Part shown: piece after piece, positions 1 to 7,074 of the stretch
How the letters are laid out: each line of letters starts with the position of its first letter
How positions within the stretch are numbered: position 1 is the stretch's first letter
NCBI GenBank assembly: GCA_037131655.1
Contig: JBAXQP010000005.1
Location: 1-24,924 of the forward strand
DNA: 24,924 bases
Direction: 5' to 3'
Source: a bacterium
GTDB taxonomy: Bacteria > Armatimonadota > Fimbriimonadia > Fimbriimonadales > JBAXQP01
Position numbers and translations under genes: made by a program
The notes under the pieces: generated by a model
The model's input: the letters and a program-made list of their open reading frames with translations, nothing else
Told to the model about the DNA's origin: nothing
Databases searched by the model: none

Positions 1-510
1 CTATGGCTTGACACAGCCGTTGGCGCAGATCTTCCTCAAAACACCGCAAGGGAAGTAAATATTCAAAGGGTGAAATTCAGTACCTCAGCCAATACCGCAA
101 ATGCCGCTGCGCTTCAGGTAGCCTCATCCGCCCGTCGAATGGAGCAGATGATGCAGCTTCTTCCGATAGTCGCGTTGATATTCGTGGGTGGCTTGATTGT
201 GAAAGCCCTCAGCAAAGCTGCCTGGCGAACAGCGCCGATGAACGCAGCCTTATCGTCTGGCCACAACCACGCGCTTAGTTCTGCTTATGGATCGTATGGC
301 CGCACTCCTAGAGGGGACGGACAAGAGGCTGATGAAGGTTATCCGGAGCAGGAAGGTATTAGCGAGGAGACACCGGTAGAGCGGATTCACGTGAAGCCCA
401 TTCAACTCAAGACTGATCCAGCTCTTGAGCAGATCAATCGATTGGCAAAAGATAAGCCGGAGCAAGTTGCTCTCCTTATTAAGGGCTGGATGAGTGAGGA
501 TTCGAAATAA
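1..510 (+). CDS. fliF: Flagellar MS-ring protein FliF, C-terminal part (5' end outside window)
   Basis: The reading frame is open from the first base, so the gene begins outside the window and 169 codons are visible. FliF forms the MS ring, the inner-membrane base of the flagellum, and its cytoplasmic tail anchors the switch protein FliG. The first visible residues (AVGADLPQNTAREVNIQRVKF-like) match the end of the FliF periplasmic domain, where family members carry AVG.D..RGD.V.V...PF. Next comes a hydrophobic segment LLPIVALIFVGGLIVKAL (second membrane helix), a charged linker, and the tail INRLAKDKPEQVALLIKGWM, which is the conserved FliG-binding helix. The stop codon overlaps the fliG ATG by one base, indicating translational coupling. 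A GTG at base 70 is internal and should not be taken as the start. Confidence 0.88.
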   Translation, partial: LWLDTAVGADLPQNTAREVNIQRVKFSTSANTANAAALQVASSARRMEQMMQLLPIVALIFVGGLIVKALSKAAWRTAPMNAALSSGHNHALSSAYGSYGRTPRGDGQEADEGYPEQEGISEETPVERIHVKPIQLKTDPALEQINRLAKDKPEQVALLIKGWMSEDSK

Positions 511-1523
511 TGAGACAAGCATCAGGTGAACTCTCAAGCCGTCAGAAAGCGGCCATTCTCTTGGTATCGCTTGGCACCGATACGGCAAGTAAATTACTTA
601 CTTTCATGTCAGAAGAAGAAGTTGAGTCTCTATCACTTGAAGTAGCGCGATTGGAGCGTATTCAACCCGATAAAAAGGAGCAAGTTCTCGGTGAATTCCA
701 TGAGTTGTGCCTGGGACAAAAGTATATAGCTGAAGGTGGAGTAGAAGCTGCTCAGAATGTTCTCGAAGCCGCATTCGGTGGGGAGCGTGCGAAATTCATC
801 ATTCGGCGTGTGGTCCAAGCGCTACAAATTGTGCCATTTGATTTTCTCAAAAAGACTGACCCCTCTCAGCTAATGAGTTTTATTCAAGACGAGCACCCGC
901 AAACTATCGCGCTCATCCTGGCCTACTTGGCTCCTGACCTAGCGGCAAATGTCATGTCTAAGCTGCCGCTTGAGTTAAGGGCAGATGTTGCCGAACGGAT
1001 TGCCTCAATGGATCGCACCCCTCCGGAAGTTATCCATCAGGTCGAGCAAGTGCTTCAGAAAAAGCTCTCATCCATCGTCTCATCCAACTTAACAAGTGCC
1101 GGTGGAGTAAAGGCGCTTGCAGAATTATTGAATATCGTTGACCGAGCCACTGAACGTACAATTTTAGATGGTCTTAGCGACACTAATCCGGAGCTTGCTG
1201 AGGAAGTCAAAAAGCTTATGTTTGTCTTCGAAGATATCATGCAAATTGACGACCGCGCCATCCAGCAAATTCTAAAGGAAGCGGATATGAAAGACCTTGC
1301 CCTCGCGCTTAAAGGAACCAGTCACGAAGTGCAAGAGCACATCATGCACAACATGTCAGAGCGCGCCGTTGACATCCTTAAAGAAGACATGGAATTCATG
1401 GGGCCTGTAAAAGTCCGTAATGTTGAAGAAGCGCAGCAAAGGATTGTAGCCATTATCCGCCGCCTTGAAGATGCCGGCGAAATCGTTCTGTCTCGTGGAG
1501 CGGAGGATGAAGTTGTCGTCTAG
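510..1523 (+). CDS. fliG: Flagellar motor switch protein FliG
   Basis: FliG is the rotor protein that joins the MS ring (FliF) to FliM/FliN and interacts electrostatically with the MotA stator to generate torque. At 337 aa it has the usual family length. Recognisable elements are the N-terminal FliF-binding helices (RQKAAILLVSLG, 11-22), the EHPQTIALIL motif of the middle domain (residues 128-137), the GGVKALAELLN element (198-208) and the C-terminal torque region with KKLMFVFEDI (234-243) and the charged helix around DRAIQQILKEAD. The ATG overlaps the fliF stop by one base. The 3' end overlaps fliH by 17 bases. Identification is firm, and nothing is missing or truncated. Confidence 0.97.
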   Translation: MRQASGELSSRQKAAILLVSLGTDTASKLLTFMSEEEVESLSLEVARLERIQPDKKEQVLGEFHELCLGQKYIAEGGVEAAQNVLEAAFGGERAKFIIRRVVQALQIVPFDFLKKTDPSQLMSFIQDEHPQTIALILAYLAPDLAANVMSKLPLELRADVAERIASMDRTPPEVIHQVEQVLQKKLSSIVSSNLTSAGGVKALAELLNIVDRATERTILDGLSDTNPELAEEVKKLMFVFEDIMQIDDRAIQQILKEADMKDLALALKGTSHEVQEHIMHNMSERAVDILKEDMEFMGPVKVRNVEEAQQRIVAIIRRLEDAGEIVLSRGAEDEVVV

Positions 1524-2229
1524 TGTAATTAAAGAAGGTTTAGTGACCACTGCAGCGCTCGCTCAAGTGCTTGAACTGGTTAAGCCGACTACGCGTTGTC
1601 CTCGCGAACGACGACGGCAAGCCGATTGCGGTCTTTGCGATTACCTTCGTAAAACCTATGAAGACATCAATGACCCTCTCGAAGTCGAAGGTTTAATATC
1701 GCAAACCTTCGCTGAAGCTCGCAATCAAGGTTTTGAAGCAGGTTATGCCGAAGCAACCCAAATAGTAAGGGCTGAAGCAGAACTTCGGTTTGAAGAAATG
1801 AAAAAGGATGTTCAAACGCTAATGGAGCGCATTCTGAACGCTGTTGACCAATTTCGCGTTGACGCAGAACCTGAATTGGTTGCGCTTGCACTCGAAATTG
1901 GCCGCAAAGTCATCCGGCAGGAATTACGAACCAATCATGATACAGTGATTGGAATCACTCGCGATGCCCTGCGGCGTATTCCACATAGCGAAAATATCGT
2001 CATCAAAGTCAATCCGCAGGACCTCAACTCACACCGTGAACACCGAGATGATTTCCTTCGAATTATGGACGGAGCTCGGCGTATCGATATCGTTGAAGAT
2101 AGGCGAGTACCCCCTGGCGGCGTAATGATTGAAGCTGAAAGCACCACTGTTGATGCCAGAATTGAGACACAAATGGGAGCTATCACTGAAAGCCTAACTG
2201 ATCCGGAACCACCCGGTGAAAACCAATGA
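1507..2229 (+). CDS. fliH: Flagellar export ATPase regulator FliH
   Basis: FliH is the stator-like subunit that dimerises, holds the ATPase FliI and docks it to the C-ring and export gate. The chosen ATG at 1507 gives 240 aa and has GGAG at 1497-1500 at good spacing. A longer frame from 1465 adds 14 residues deep inside fliG and is less likely. After a variable N-terminus there is a helical coiled-coil region with the AEARNQGFEAGYAEA pattern typical of FliH, then the V/F-ATPase E-subunit-like C-terminal domain (ELVALALEIGRKVIRQEL; VPPGGVMIEAESTTVDARIETQ). Oddly, the N-terminal segment carries a cysteine cluster (C31, C41, C44) not usual for FliH. The stop overlaps the fliI start in ATGA. Confidence 0.9.
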   Translation: MKLSSSVIKEGLVTTAALAQVLELVKPTTRCPRERRRQADCGLCDYLRKTYEDINDPLEVEGLISQTFAEARNQGFEAGYAEATQIVRAEAELRFEEMKKDVQTLMERILNAVDQFRVDAEPELVALALEIGRKVIRQELRTNHDTVIGITRDALRRIPHSENIVIKVNPQDLNSHREHRDDFLRIMDGARRIDIVEDRRVPPGGVMIEAESTTVDARIETQMGAITESLTDPEPPGENQ

Positions 2230-3560
2230 ATCTCACGCCAAAGCTAATTAAACCTGACCTATCTGCCTATCATGACCGACTGCGCAATCTCGATCCGGTC
2301 AAAATCAGTGGTCGCATTGCTCAAGTGGTCGGATTAGTAATGGAGTCAACGGGTCCAGGAACTCGAATCGGTGAATTGTGTGAAGTCCATCGACGACGCA
2401 ACCAGACACCGTTATTAGCGGAGACCGTCGGTTTTCGCGGAGATCGAGTGCTTTTAATGCCTATCGGCGGAATGGACGGGGTTGGCATTGGAAGCGAAGT
2501 AGTCTCTACTGGACGAATTGCTTCTGTAAAGGTCGGACCGTCTTTGTTAGGCCGAATTCTTGATGGTCTTGGCAACCCGATGGACGGTGGCCCTCCCATT
2601 CAGGCTGAAAAGATTTACCCCTTAGAGAATTCACCCCCGAATGCGCTCGAGCGGAAGATGATCGATTCCCCGCTCCCGCTTGGAGTTCGGTCAATTGATA
2701 GCTTGATGACCTGTGCTCGCGGGCAACGTATCGGTATCTTCTCTGGTAGCGGTGTTGGGAAGAGTACGCTTTTAGGAATGATTGCCCGAAACGGAACAGC
2801 GCAGGTAAACGTTATTTCACTGGTCGGCGAACGCGGCCGTGAAGTGCGTGAATTCATTGAGCACGATTTAGGCCCCGAAGGTCTCGCAAGATCAGTCGTT
2901 ATCGTTGCAACTTCCGATCAGCCATCTCTCGTACGCCTTAAAGCTGCTCTGGTAGCAACCGCTATCGCAGAGTATTTTCGCGATTGCGGGATGGATGTAT
3001 TGCTCATGATGGATTCAGTAACCCGATTGGCGATGGCTCAGCGAGAGGTTGGTTTGGCAATTGGCGAACCGCCAAGCAGCAAGGGCTATACCCCATCGGT
3101 ATTCGCAATGCTTCCCAAGCTCCTCGAACGCGCTGGAAATGGAGCTGTCGGTTCGATAACTGGCATCTACACAGTTTTGGTCGAGGGTGACGACACAAAC
3201 GAACCAATCGCCGATGCGGTACGGTCGATTTTAGATGGGCACATTGTCCTCACTCGTAAATTGACGAACCGAGGCCATTATCCGCCTATCGATGTTTTGC
3301 AAAGTCTTTCCCGTGTTATGCCGATGATTACTTCTGACGAACATCGCGCTGCGGCAGTCAAAATACGCGACCTGATGGCTTCCTATAGCGATTCGGAAGA
3401 TTTGATTTCCATCGGAGCTTATCAATCAGGGGCGAACACTAAAACGGACAAAGCCATCGCAATGATGCCCGTAATCGAAGAATTTTTGAAACAAGGCAAA
3501 GCTGAGCCGAGCGCCTATAGGACCACACTTGTGAAACTAATGGAAATGGCCAATGCGTAG
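2226..3560 (+). CDS. fliI: Flagellum-specific export ATPase FliI
   Basis: FliI is the hexameric ATPase of the flagellar type III export apparatus. It unfolds or releases substrates and works with FliH and FliJ at the cytoplasmic face. The 444-aa length is normal. Visible motifs are the Walker A loop GSGVGKST (174-181), the catalytic-glutamate segment GERGREV (201-207), Walker B VLLMMDSVTR (258-267) and the T3SS-ATPase stretch GEPPSSKGYTPSVFAMLPKLLERAG. The N-terminal beta-barrel domain is present. ILDGLGNPMDGGPP is the family-typical hinge sequence. The start overlaps fliH by four bases and the end overlaps fliJ by eight. F1 or V-type ATPase subunits are excluded by the flagellar neighbours and the EPPSSKGYTPSVF motif. 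Confidence 0.97.
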   Translation: MNLTPKLIKPDLSAYHDRLRNLDPVKISGRIAQVVGLVMESTGPGTRIGELCEVHRRRNQTPLLAETVGFRGDRVLLMPIGGMDGVGIGSEVVSTGRIASVKVGPSLLGRILDGLGNPMDGGPPIQAEKIYPLENSPPNALERKMIDSPLPLGVRSIDSLMTCARGQRIGIFSGSGVGKSTLLGMIARNGTAQVNVISLVGERGREVREFIEHDLGPEGLARSVVIVATSDQPSLVRLKAALVATAIAEYFRDCGMDVLLMMDSVTRLAMAQREVGLAIGEPPSSKGYTPSVFAMLPKLLERAGNGAVGSITGIYTVLVEGDDTNEPIADAVRSILDGHIVLTRKLTNRGHYPPIDVLQSLSRVMPMITSDEHRAAAVKIRDLMASYSDSEDLISIGAYQSGANTKTDKAIAMMPVIEEFLKQGKAEPSAYRTTLVKLMEMANA

Positions 3561-3978
3561 ATTTCGCTTCCGACTACAGAAAGTGCTGGATTATAAAAAA
3601 AAGCTCGAAGAAGAAGCCGAGCGAGTTTACGGACTAGCCAAAATTCAGCGTGAATTGGCTCAAAGCGTACTCGAACAGATTCGTAATGATTTGGCTGATG
3701 CGCTTACTAACTCGGGAGAATTCTCTATTGAGCGCTCTAAGCTTCGAGTGATCTTTATTGAAGCTTCGGAAGATAGGATGCGACAACAAGAAATTGTCAT
3801 CGAAACGCTTGTTCGGGAAGAAGCAGTACTCAAGGAACGCTGGCTCGAAGCTCGAAAAGAACGCAAGGTGCTTGATAAGTTACATGAAAAAGCAGTTGAG
3901 CAATATCAGTACGAAGTCGACCACTTTGATCAAATAGCTTTGGATGAGTGGGGTACCCTCCACCGTCGAGCAGCCTAG
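3553..3978 (+). CDS. fliJ: Flagellar export protein FliJ
   Basis: FliJ is a small coiled-coil protein that sits in the FliI hexamer like the gamma subunit of F1, activates the ATPase and escorts chaperones to the gate. The 141-aa product begins with MRRFRFRLQKVLDYKKKLEEEAE, the characteristic FliJ opening (F.F.L..VL..R...E), and is almost wholly charged and helical, as expected for an antiparallel coiled coil. Sequence conservation in the family is low, so the call rests on the N-terminal signature, the length and the position straight after fliI. The ATG lies inside the last codons of fliI, eight bases overlapping, which implies coupling. Confidence 0.9.
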   Translation: MRRFRFRLQKVLDYKKKLEEEAERVYGLAKIQRELAQSVLEQIRNDLADALTNSGEFSIERSKLRVIFIEASEDRMRQQEIVIETLVREEAVLKERWLEARKERKVLDKLHEKAVEQYQYEVDHFDQIALDEWGTLHRRAA

Positions 3979-3989
3979 AGAGAGTAAAA

Positions 3990-4508
3990 ATGCCAATTGA
4001 AAACGTTCAAAATGTGATGCAGCGGATACAGATGATTGAAACGCGAATGGACCAGGTTTTTGGTTCACCGCCAACAACGCTCAATTTCCAAGACATGCTC
4101 AACGGCGCAGGGAAGAAAGAAGCAGTTAATTTGCCTTCCGACTTGGAGCCGCTTATCGGCGAGATGTCACAAAAATATCAGGTCGATGCGAATCTGATTC
4201 GAGCGGTCATCAAACAAGAATCAGGTGGCAATCCACGCGCAGTATCGCCTGCAGGCGCAAAAGGTCTAATGCAGCTTATGCCGGGAACAGCGTCCGGTCT
4301 AGGGGTCACTTCCCCGTTCGATCCTGCTCAAAACATGGACGGCGGAGTCCGATACTTAAAAGGCCTACTGGATCGTTTCGGCAACGATGTGCCAAAGGCA
4401 TTAGCCGCCTATAATGCAGGCCCAGGCGCGGTTCAACGCTATAACGGCATCCCTCCCTATCGAGAAACTCAAAATTACGTCAAGCGCATCATGGGGATGA
4501 TGGAATAA
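3990..4508 (+). CDS. Lytic transglycosylase (SLT domain), flagellar-operon associated
   Basis: This 172-aa protein carries a goose-lysozyme-like SLT domain that cleaves the glycan strand of peptidoglycan. The catalytic Glu is E77 in the KQESGGNPRAVS motif. It is followed by AKGLMQLMPGTA (90-101), ALAAYNAGPGAVQRYNGIPPY (138-157) and the ending NYVKRIM. No signal peptide is visible. The first 40 residues (QRIQMIETRMDQVFG, then FQDML) look like the amphipathic leader of other flagellar SLT proteins, so export through the flagellar secretion apparatus is an inference. It lies 11 bases after fliJ. The ATG at 3990 follows a purine-rich AGAGAG stretch and is preferred to an upstream start at 3948 inside fliJ. 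Its likely role is making a gap in the wall for the growing rod. Confidence 0.9.
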   Translation: MPIENVQNVMQRIQMIETRMDQVFGSPPTTLNFQDMLNGAGKKEAVNLPSDLEPLIGEMSQKYQVDANLIRAVIKQESGGNPRAVSPAGAKGLMQLMPGTASGLGVTSPFDPAQNMDGGVRYLKGLLDRFGNDVPKALAAYNAGPGAVQRYNGIPPYRETQNYVKRIMGMME

Positions 4509-4517
4509 AAGTATTAC

Positions 4518-4560
4518 GTAGTGCGTATTGCGTAATTTCCGGATTTCTGATACGCACTAC
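4518..4560. repeat. Perfect 11-bp inverted repeat with 21-base loop
   Basis: The arms GTAGTGCGTAT (4518-4528) and ATACGCACTAC (4550-4560) are exact reverse complements. The loop holds a second, partly overlapping pairing option (ATTACG at 4513-4518 with CGTAAT at 4531-4536). No T-tract follows, so it is not a canonical terminator. It lies 10 bases after the transglycosylase stop and just before the MotE-like gene. It resembles a REP-type palindrome and could stabilise or attenuate the mRNA. Copies elsewhere cannot be tested here. Confidence 0.6.
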
Positions 4561-4587
4561 TCACAACGTCATACGATCTGTAAACTT

Positions 4588-5064
4588 ATGAAACTAGTAG
4601 TCATCGCTTTGGTAGCAATTGTGTTGCTTTTGGCAACGTTATATGGGCTGGCTAAGTTCGGGATAATTCCTGTCAAGAAAATGGCAGCATCGAATCCCGG
4701 GCTTGCCAGTGTATGTAAAGCTATCGGATTAGTAAGCGATAAAGATTTAAAGCCGGCTCTACCCCCTGCTCCACCGCCGTCAAATTCTGCAGTGACGCCA
4801 ACGCCGCCAACCTTGTCCAAAAAGAAACCTGTTGTGGTAAAAACCTCTCAAAAAAGCGGGATTGACCGACTGGCTAATGTTTATGCTCAGATGGATGTCC
4901 CCGTGGTTGCGCAGCTTATGGCCAAGATGACCGACAAAGAGGTTATTCAACTATTCGATAGACTGCCTGATGACCAGGTTGGCGAACTTCTTAAGGTGCT
5001 GCCGAATAATAAAGCGCTTGCATTAAGTCGTTTGATCGCCGCACAAAAGAGCGCACCCCAATAA
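4588..5064 (+). CDS. MotE-like membrane protein with MgtE-N-type helical repeat
   Basis: The 158-aa product starts with a membrane anchor (residues 4-27, VVIALVAIVLLLATLYGLAKFG). A Pro-rich and Lys-rich linker follows (56-90, PALPPAPPPSNSAVTPTPP), then a C-terminal helical domain with the repeated pattern YAQMDVPVVAQLMAKMTDKEV / LFDRLPDDQVGELLKVLP. That pattern (aiL..M.d..v..il..m....a..il..l) is typical of the MgtE N-terminal superfamily and of MotE, a flagellar stator chaperone found in operons like this one. Position after the flagellar block supports a motor role, but the identification is by pattern only. An upstream TTG at 4528 lies inside the inverted repeat, so the ATG at 4588 is chosen even though no clear Shine-Dalgarno is seen. 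Confidence 0.72.
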   Translation: MKLVVIALVAIVLLLATLYGLAKFGIIPVKKMAASNPGLASVCKAIGLVSDKDLKPALPPAPPPSNSAVTPTPPTLSKKKPVVVKTSQKSGIDRLANVYAQMDVPVVAQLMAKMTDKEVIQLFDRLPDDQVGELLKVLPNNKALALSRLIAAQKSAPQ

Positions 5065-5094
5065 CCACTTCGCCTATGTGCTATTCTCATTGGC

Positions 5095-5598
5095 GTGAGC
5101 GAAACCGACTACGAAATCCTTCTCAATTCCGACTTAGGGCAATGGCTGGAGCAGATGCTGCCTAAGCTGCCCGATGGCTCACCCGACCGCGAAAATGAGA
5201 AGGCTGAGCCAGTGCATGATCTCATTGCCGAACTTGCCGAACAAATAAGCGGCTTAAAATCCCAACAAAGTCATTTGCAGGAAGATTGCCGACAATGGCT
5301 GGACGCTATTTTATCATCCAAACGAAGCATGCTCCCAAAAAAGCTAGCTTCCAAACGCTGGATCGAGATAGAACCTGACGATTTTATAATCGAATGCCGG
5401 AATCGCAAGGTAAAATTTACCGATAGTGAGATCATAGAGGTGGTCAAACGATTGCGCCGATCACGCGAGCAACTTGATCCGATCACCCTACGTATTAAAG
5501 TAACACAACGCTTGGTAGAGATGATTGTCTACCGTCTATATGGGCTAACTCCATCTGAGGCTGCCCATGTTGATGATGAGGTCACACTAAGGAGATAG
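5095..5598 (+). CDS. Unknown protein resembling the C-terminal tail of type IIG restriction-modification enzymes
   Basis: I do not recognise this 167-aa protein as a named family. It begins with GTG and contains two helical regions: 40-75 (VHDLIAELAEQISGLKSQQ) and 111-150. The C-terminal half (DDFIIECRNRKVKFTDSEI, then IVYRLYGLTPSEAAHV at 144-159) closely follows the tail of Eco57I/PglX-type methylase-nucleases, which end in F..ELKK.KVKLS...E and a D..ID.LVY.LYGLT.EEI..VE helix. No methylase motifs (NPPY, FGxG) or nuclease motifs are present here. It could be a domain-sized descendant, a decayed remnant or an adaptor. It stops two bases before the next gene, suggesting co-transcription, and starts 30 bases after the MotE-like gene. 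Its function is undetermined. Confidence 0.7.
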   Translation: MSETDYEILLNSDLGQWLEQMLPKLPDGSPDRENEKAEPVHDLIAELAEQISGLKSQQSHLQEDCRQWLDAILSSKRSMLPKKLASKRWIEIEPDDFIIECRNRKVKFTDSEIIEVVKRLRRSREQLDPITLRIKVTQRLVEMIVYRLYGLTPSEAAHVDDEVTLRR

Positions 5599-5600
5599 GT

Positions 5601-6572
5601 ATGCGAAGATGGGTTTGGATTTCCTTTATTCTACTGCTTATAATAGTATTGTTCGCATCCGGACCGCTCGATGCTTTTGCAAGAGGCGGCGGTTTTGGCG
5701 GAGGTCGCGGCGGCTTTAGTGGCGGCGGAAGAAGCAGCGGAAGCAGTAGCGGTGGTTTTAGCGGCAGCAATCGTAGTTCTGGCGGGAGTGGATATAGCAG
5801 AAATACAGGTAGCAGATCACCAGGCGTCGGGTTCTTTTTCTTCCCGTTTGGCTTTGGATCAGGCGGCAGCTTTTTTACTATCATCATAGTCCTCGTTCTT
5901 GTCTTCATCGTCATGAATGTCGTCTCACAGATGAAACGCTCAAGAGCTGTTCCTTCATTTAACGCGCCGACAGGAGAATGGAATGTAGTCTCAGCTTCAT
6001 TTCGTCTCCAGAGACCTGAATTCTACGTCCCAATCATGCATAACCTTATCGAAAACGGAGATTTCTCGGATATTCATGCCAGATCAAAGGCGCTTAATGA
6101 AGTTACATCGGCGATAGTTTGGGAAGATGTGAAAGACAGTTATGGCGGAACTAGCTCGCAGACAACCGACCCAGATGATGCTGGAATTACCGCTGAAAAG
6201 CTCAATCAATCAATCGTTCAAGCGCTTTCGATGAAAGCAACACTCGTCAACGTTACGGCCCCGGAGACGGGTGGGATTCAGTATGATGAGGAACAAAAAG
6301 ATTTTGAACAGGTCATGCCGGAAAGCGAATGTATCCTCACCATCGTAACCGCAAACAGATCGACTGACATCAAGCGCCTTGATGAGGGATCAACAGCTTC
6401 CTACACTCTCTGGAAGCGATGGCAAAGTCCGAAGTTGCTGGATTGCGCTGCATTATACATCAGCTTTACCCCCGATCCAGGTGAGACATTGTCATCCGAA
6501 GAAGCTGTCAATGTGATGGTGCACATTGACAGCACATTAAGACGCTACTTCCCAACTCACGATCAATCCTAG
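5601..6572 (+). CDS. Gly/Ser-rich membrane protein, probable DUF1517 family
   Basis: The 323-aa product begins with a hydrophobic signal or anchor (MRRWVWISFILLLIIVLFASG) and then a low-complexity Gly/Ser/Arg stretch (residues 29-75, GGGFGGGRGG repeats). A second membrane segment follows (91-110, FFTIIIVLVLVFIVMNVVSQ), then a soluble domain of about 200 residues. The order of signal, Gly-rich stretch, TM and soluble domain, and the strand-like CILTIVTANRST followed by helical segments, are typical of DUF1517 proteins known from cyanobacteria, plastids and scattered bacteria. The biochemical role of that family is unknown to me. AAGGAG at 5589-5594 fits the ATG at 5601. The gene ends tail-to-tail with the STAS gene, overlapping by four bases. 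Family assignment is moderate, while gene reality is firm. Confidence 0.75.
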   Translation: MRRWVWISFILLLIIVLFASGPLDAFARGGGFGGGRGGFSGGGRSSGSSSGGFSGSNRSSGGSGYSRNTGSRSPGVGFFFFPFGFGSGGSFFTIIIVLVLVFIVMNVVSQMKRSRAVPSFNAPTGEWNVVSASFRLQRPEFYVPIMHNLIENGDFSDIHARSKALNEVTSAIVWEDVKDSYGGTSSQTTDPDDAGITAEKLNQSIVQALSMKATLVNVTAPETGGIQYDEEQKDFEQVMPESECILTIVTANRSTDIKRLDEGSTASYTLWKRWQSPKLLDCAALYISFTPDPGETLSSEEAVNVMVHIDSTLRRYFPTHDQS

Positions 6573-6955
6573 GCGGATTTAGGGAGTTTTGGAGTACGCT
6601 TTTTGCCCGAATTCGGACGCCAAGCTTGGAATAGCGTTGAGACCAAATGAAGGAAACGATCGTATTGCATTAGCTTCAGAATGCGGCGAACCTTGCTATT
6701 CTCTTTGACAACAACTTTTAGGTCCAGATCTTTACTTTCCAGGCTATCCCGCAGCTCGGATAGCCACTTCAAACCTTCTTTATCGAGTTCGCTGGCATTG
6801 GTTAAATCAAGAATTACATAACGAGAGCCGTGCCCAAGCGTAGTCCTTGTTAATTGTTCAGGTGAGGGAGCAGTGGAATTCAAGTAGCCTTCTACAACAA
6901 CAAACGCAGTCCTCCCTGCTGGCCGAACTTTGACAGTACATGTTTCCTTAGGCAT
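6569..6955 (-). CDS. STAS-domain protein (anti-sigma-factor antagonist-like), phosphosite absent
   Basis: This 128-aa protein has the alternating strand and helix pattern of a STAS domain: TVKVRPAGRTAFVVVEGYL, then YVILDLTNASELDKEGLKWLSELRDSL and LDLKVVVKENSKVRRILKLM. STAS proteins such as SpoIIAA and RsbV bind a kinase/anti-sigma partner and are switched by phosphorylation of a Ser in the D-S-S-G loop. Here the loop reads D58-K-E-G61, so the acceptor Ser is replaced by Lys59. The protein may be a constitutive partner or a structural STAS module rather than a phospho-switch. A basic tail (KKRTPKLPKSA) follows the domain. No kinase or sigma factor gene is adjacent. It is convergent with the upstream plus-strand gene. 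Confidence 0.82.
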   Translation of the reverse strand: MPKETCTVKVRPAGRTAFVVVEGYLNSTAPSPEQLTRTTLGHGSRYVILDLTNASELDKEGLKWLSELRDSLESKDLDLKVVVKENSKVRRILKLMQYDRFLHLVSTLFQAWRPNSGKKRTPKLPKSA

Positions 6956-7074
6956 CAGGCTTACTCCAAAAAGTTAAAATGTGAATAGAAGAGAGGACTT
7001 TCAATATTAATACTCGGTTGAAGCTCACTTAGGTTCCATATCAAACAAATTAAAAATTTCAAATTTTGGTATAT

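Noticed and set aside
70..510. GTG at base 70 as the start of a separate small gene
   Set aside because: The frame is open upstream to base 1 and encodes the conserved end of the FliF periplasmic domain, so this is an internal codon.
5341..5598. Active restriction-modification gene after the flagellar operon
   Set aside because: Only the tail-like segment is present. No methylase or nuclease motif exists in any frame nearby, so an R-M system cannot be claimed.
5671..5889. Ala-rich open frame in another phase of the Gly-rich coding region
   Set aside because: A GGC/GGT-rich sequence read one base off gives an Ala/Val-rich artefact. The main frame has the signal peptide and ribosome site.
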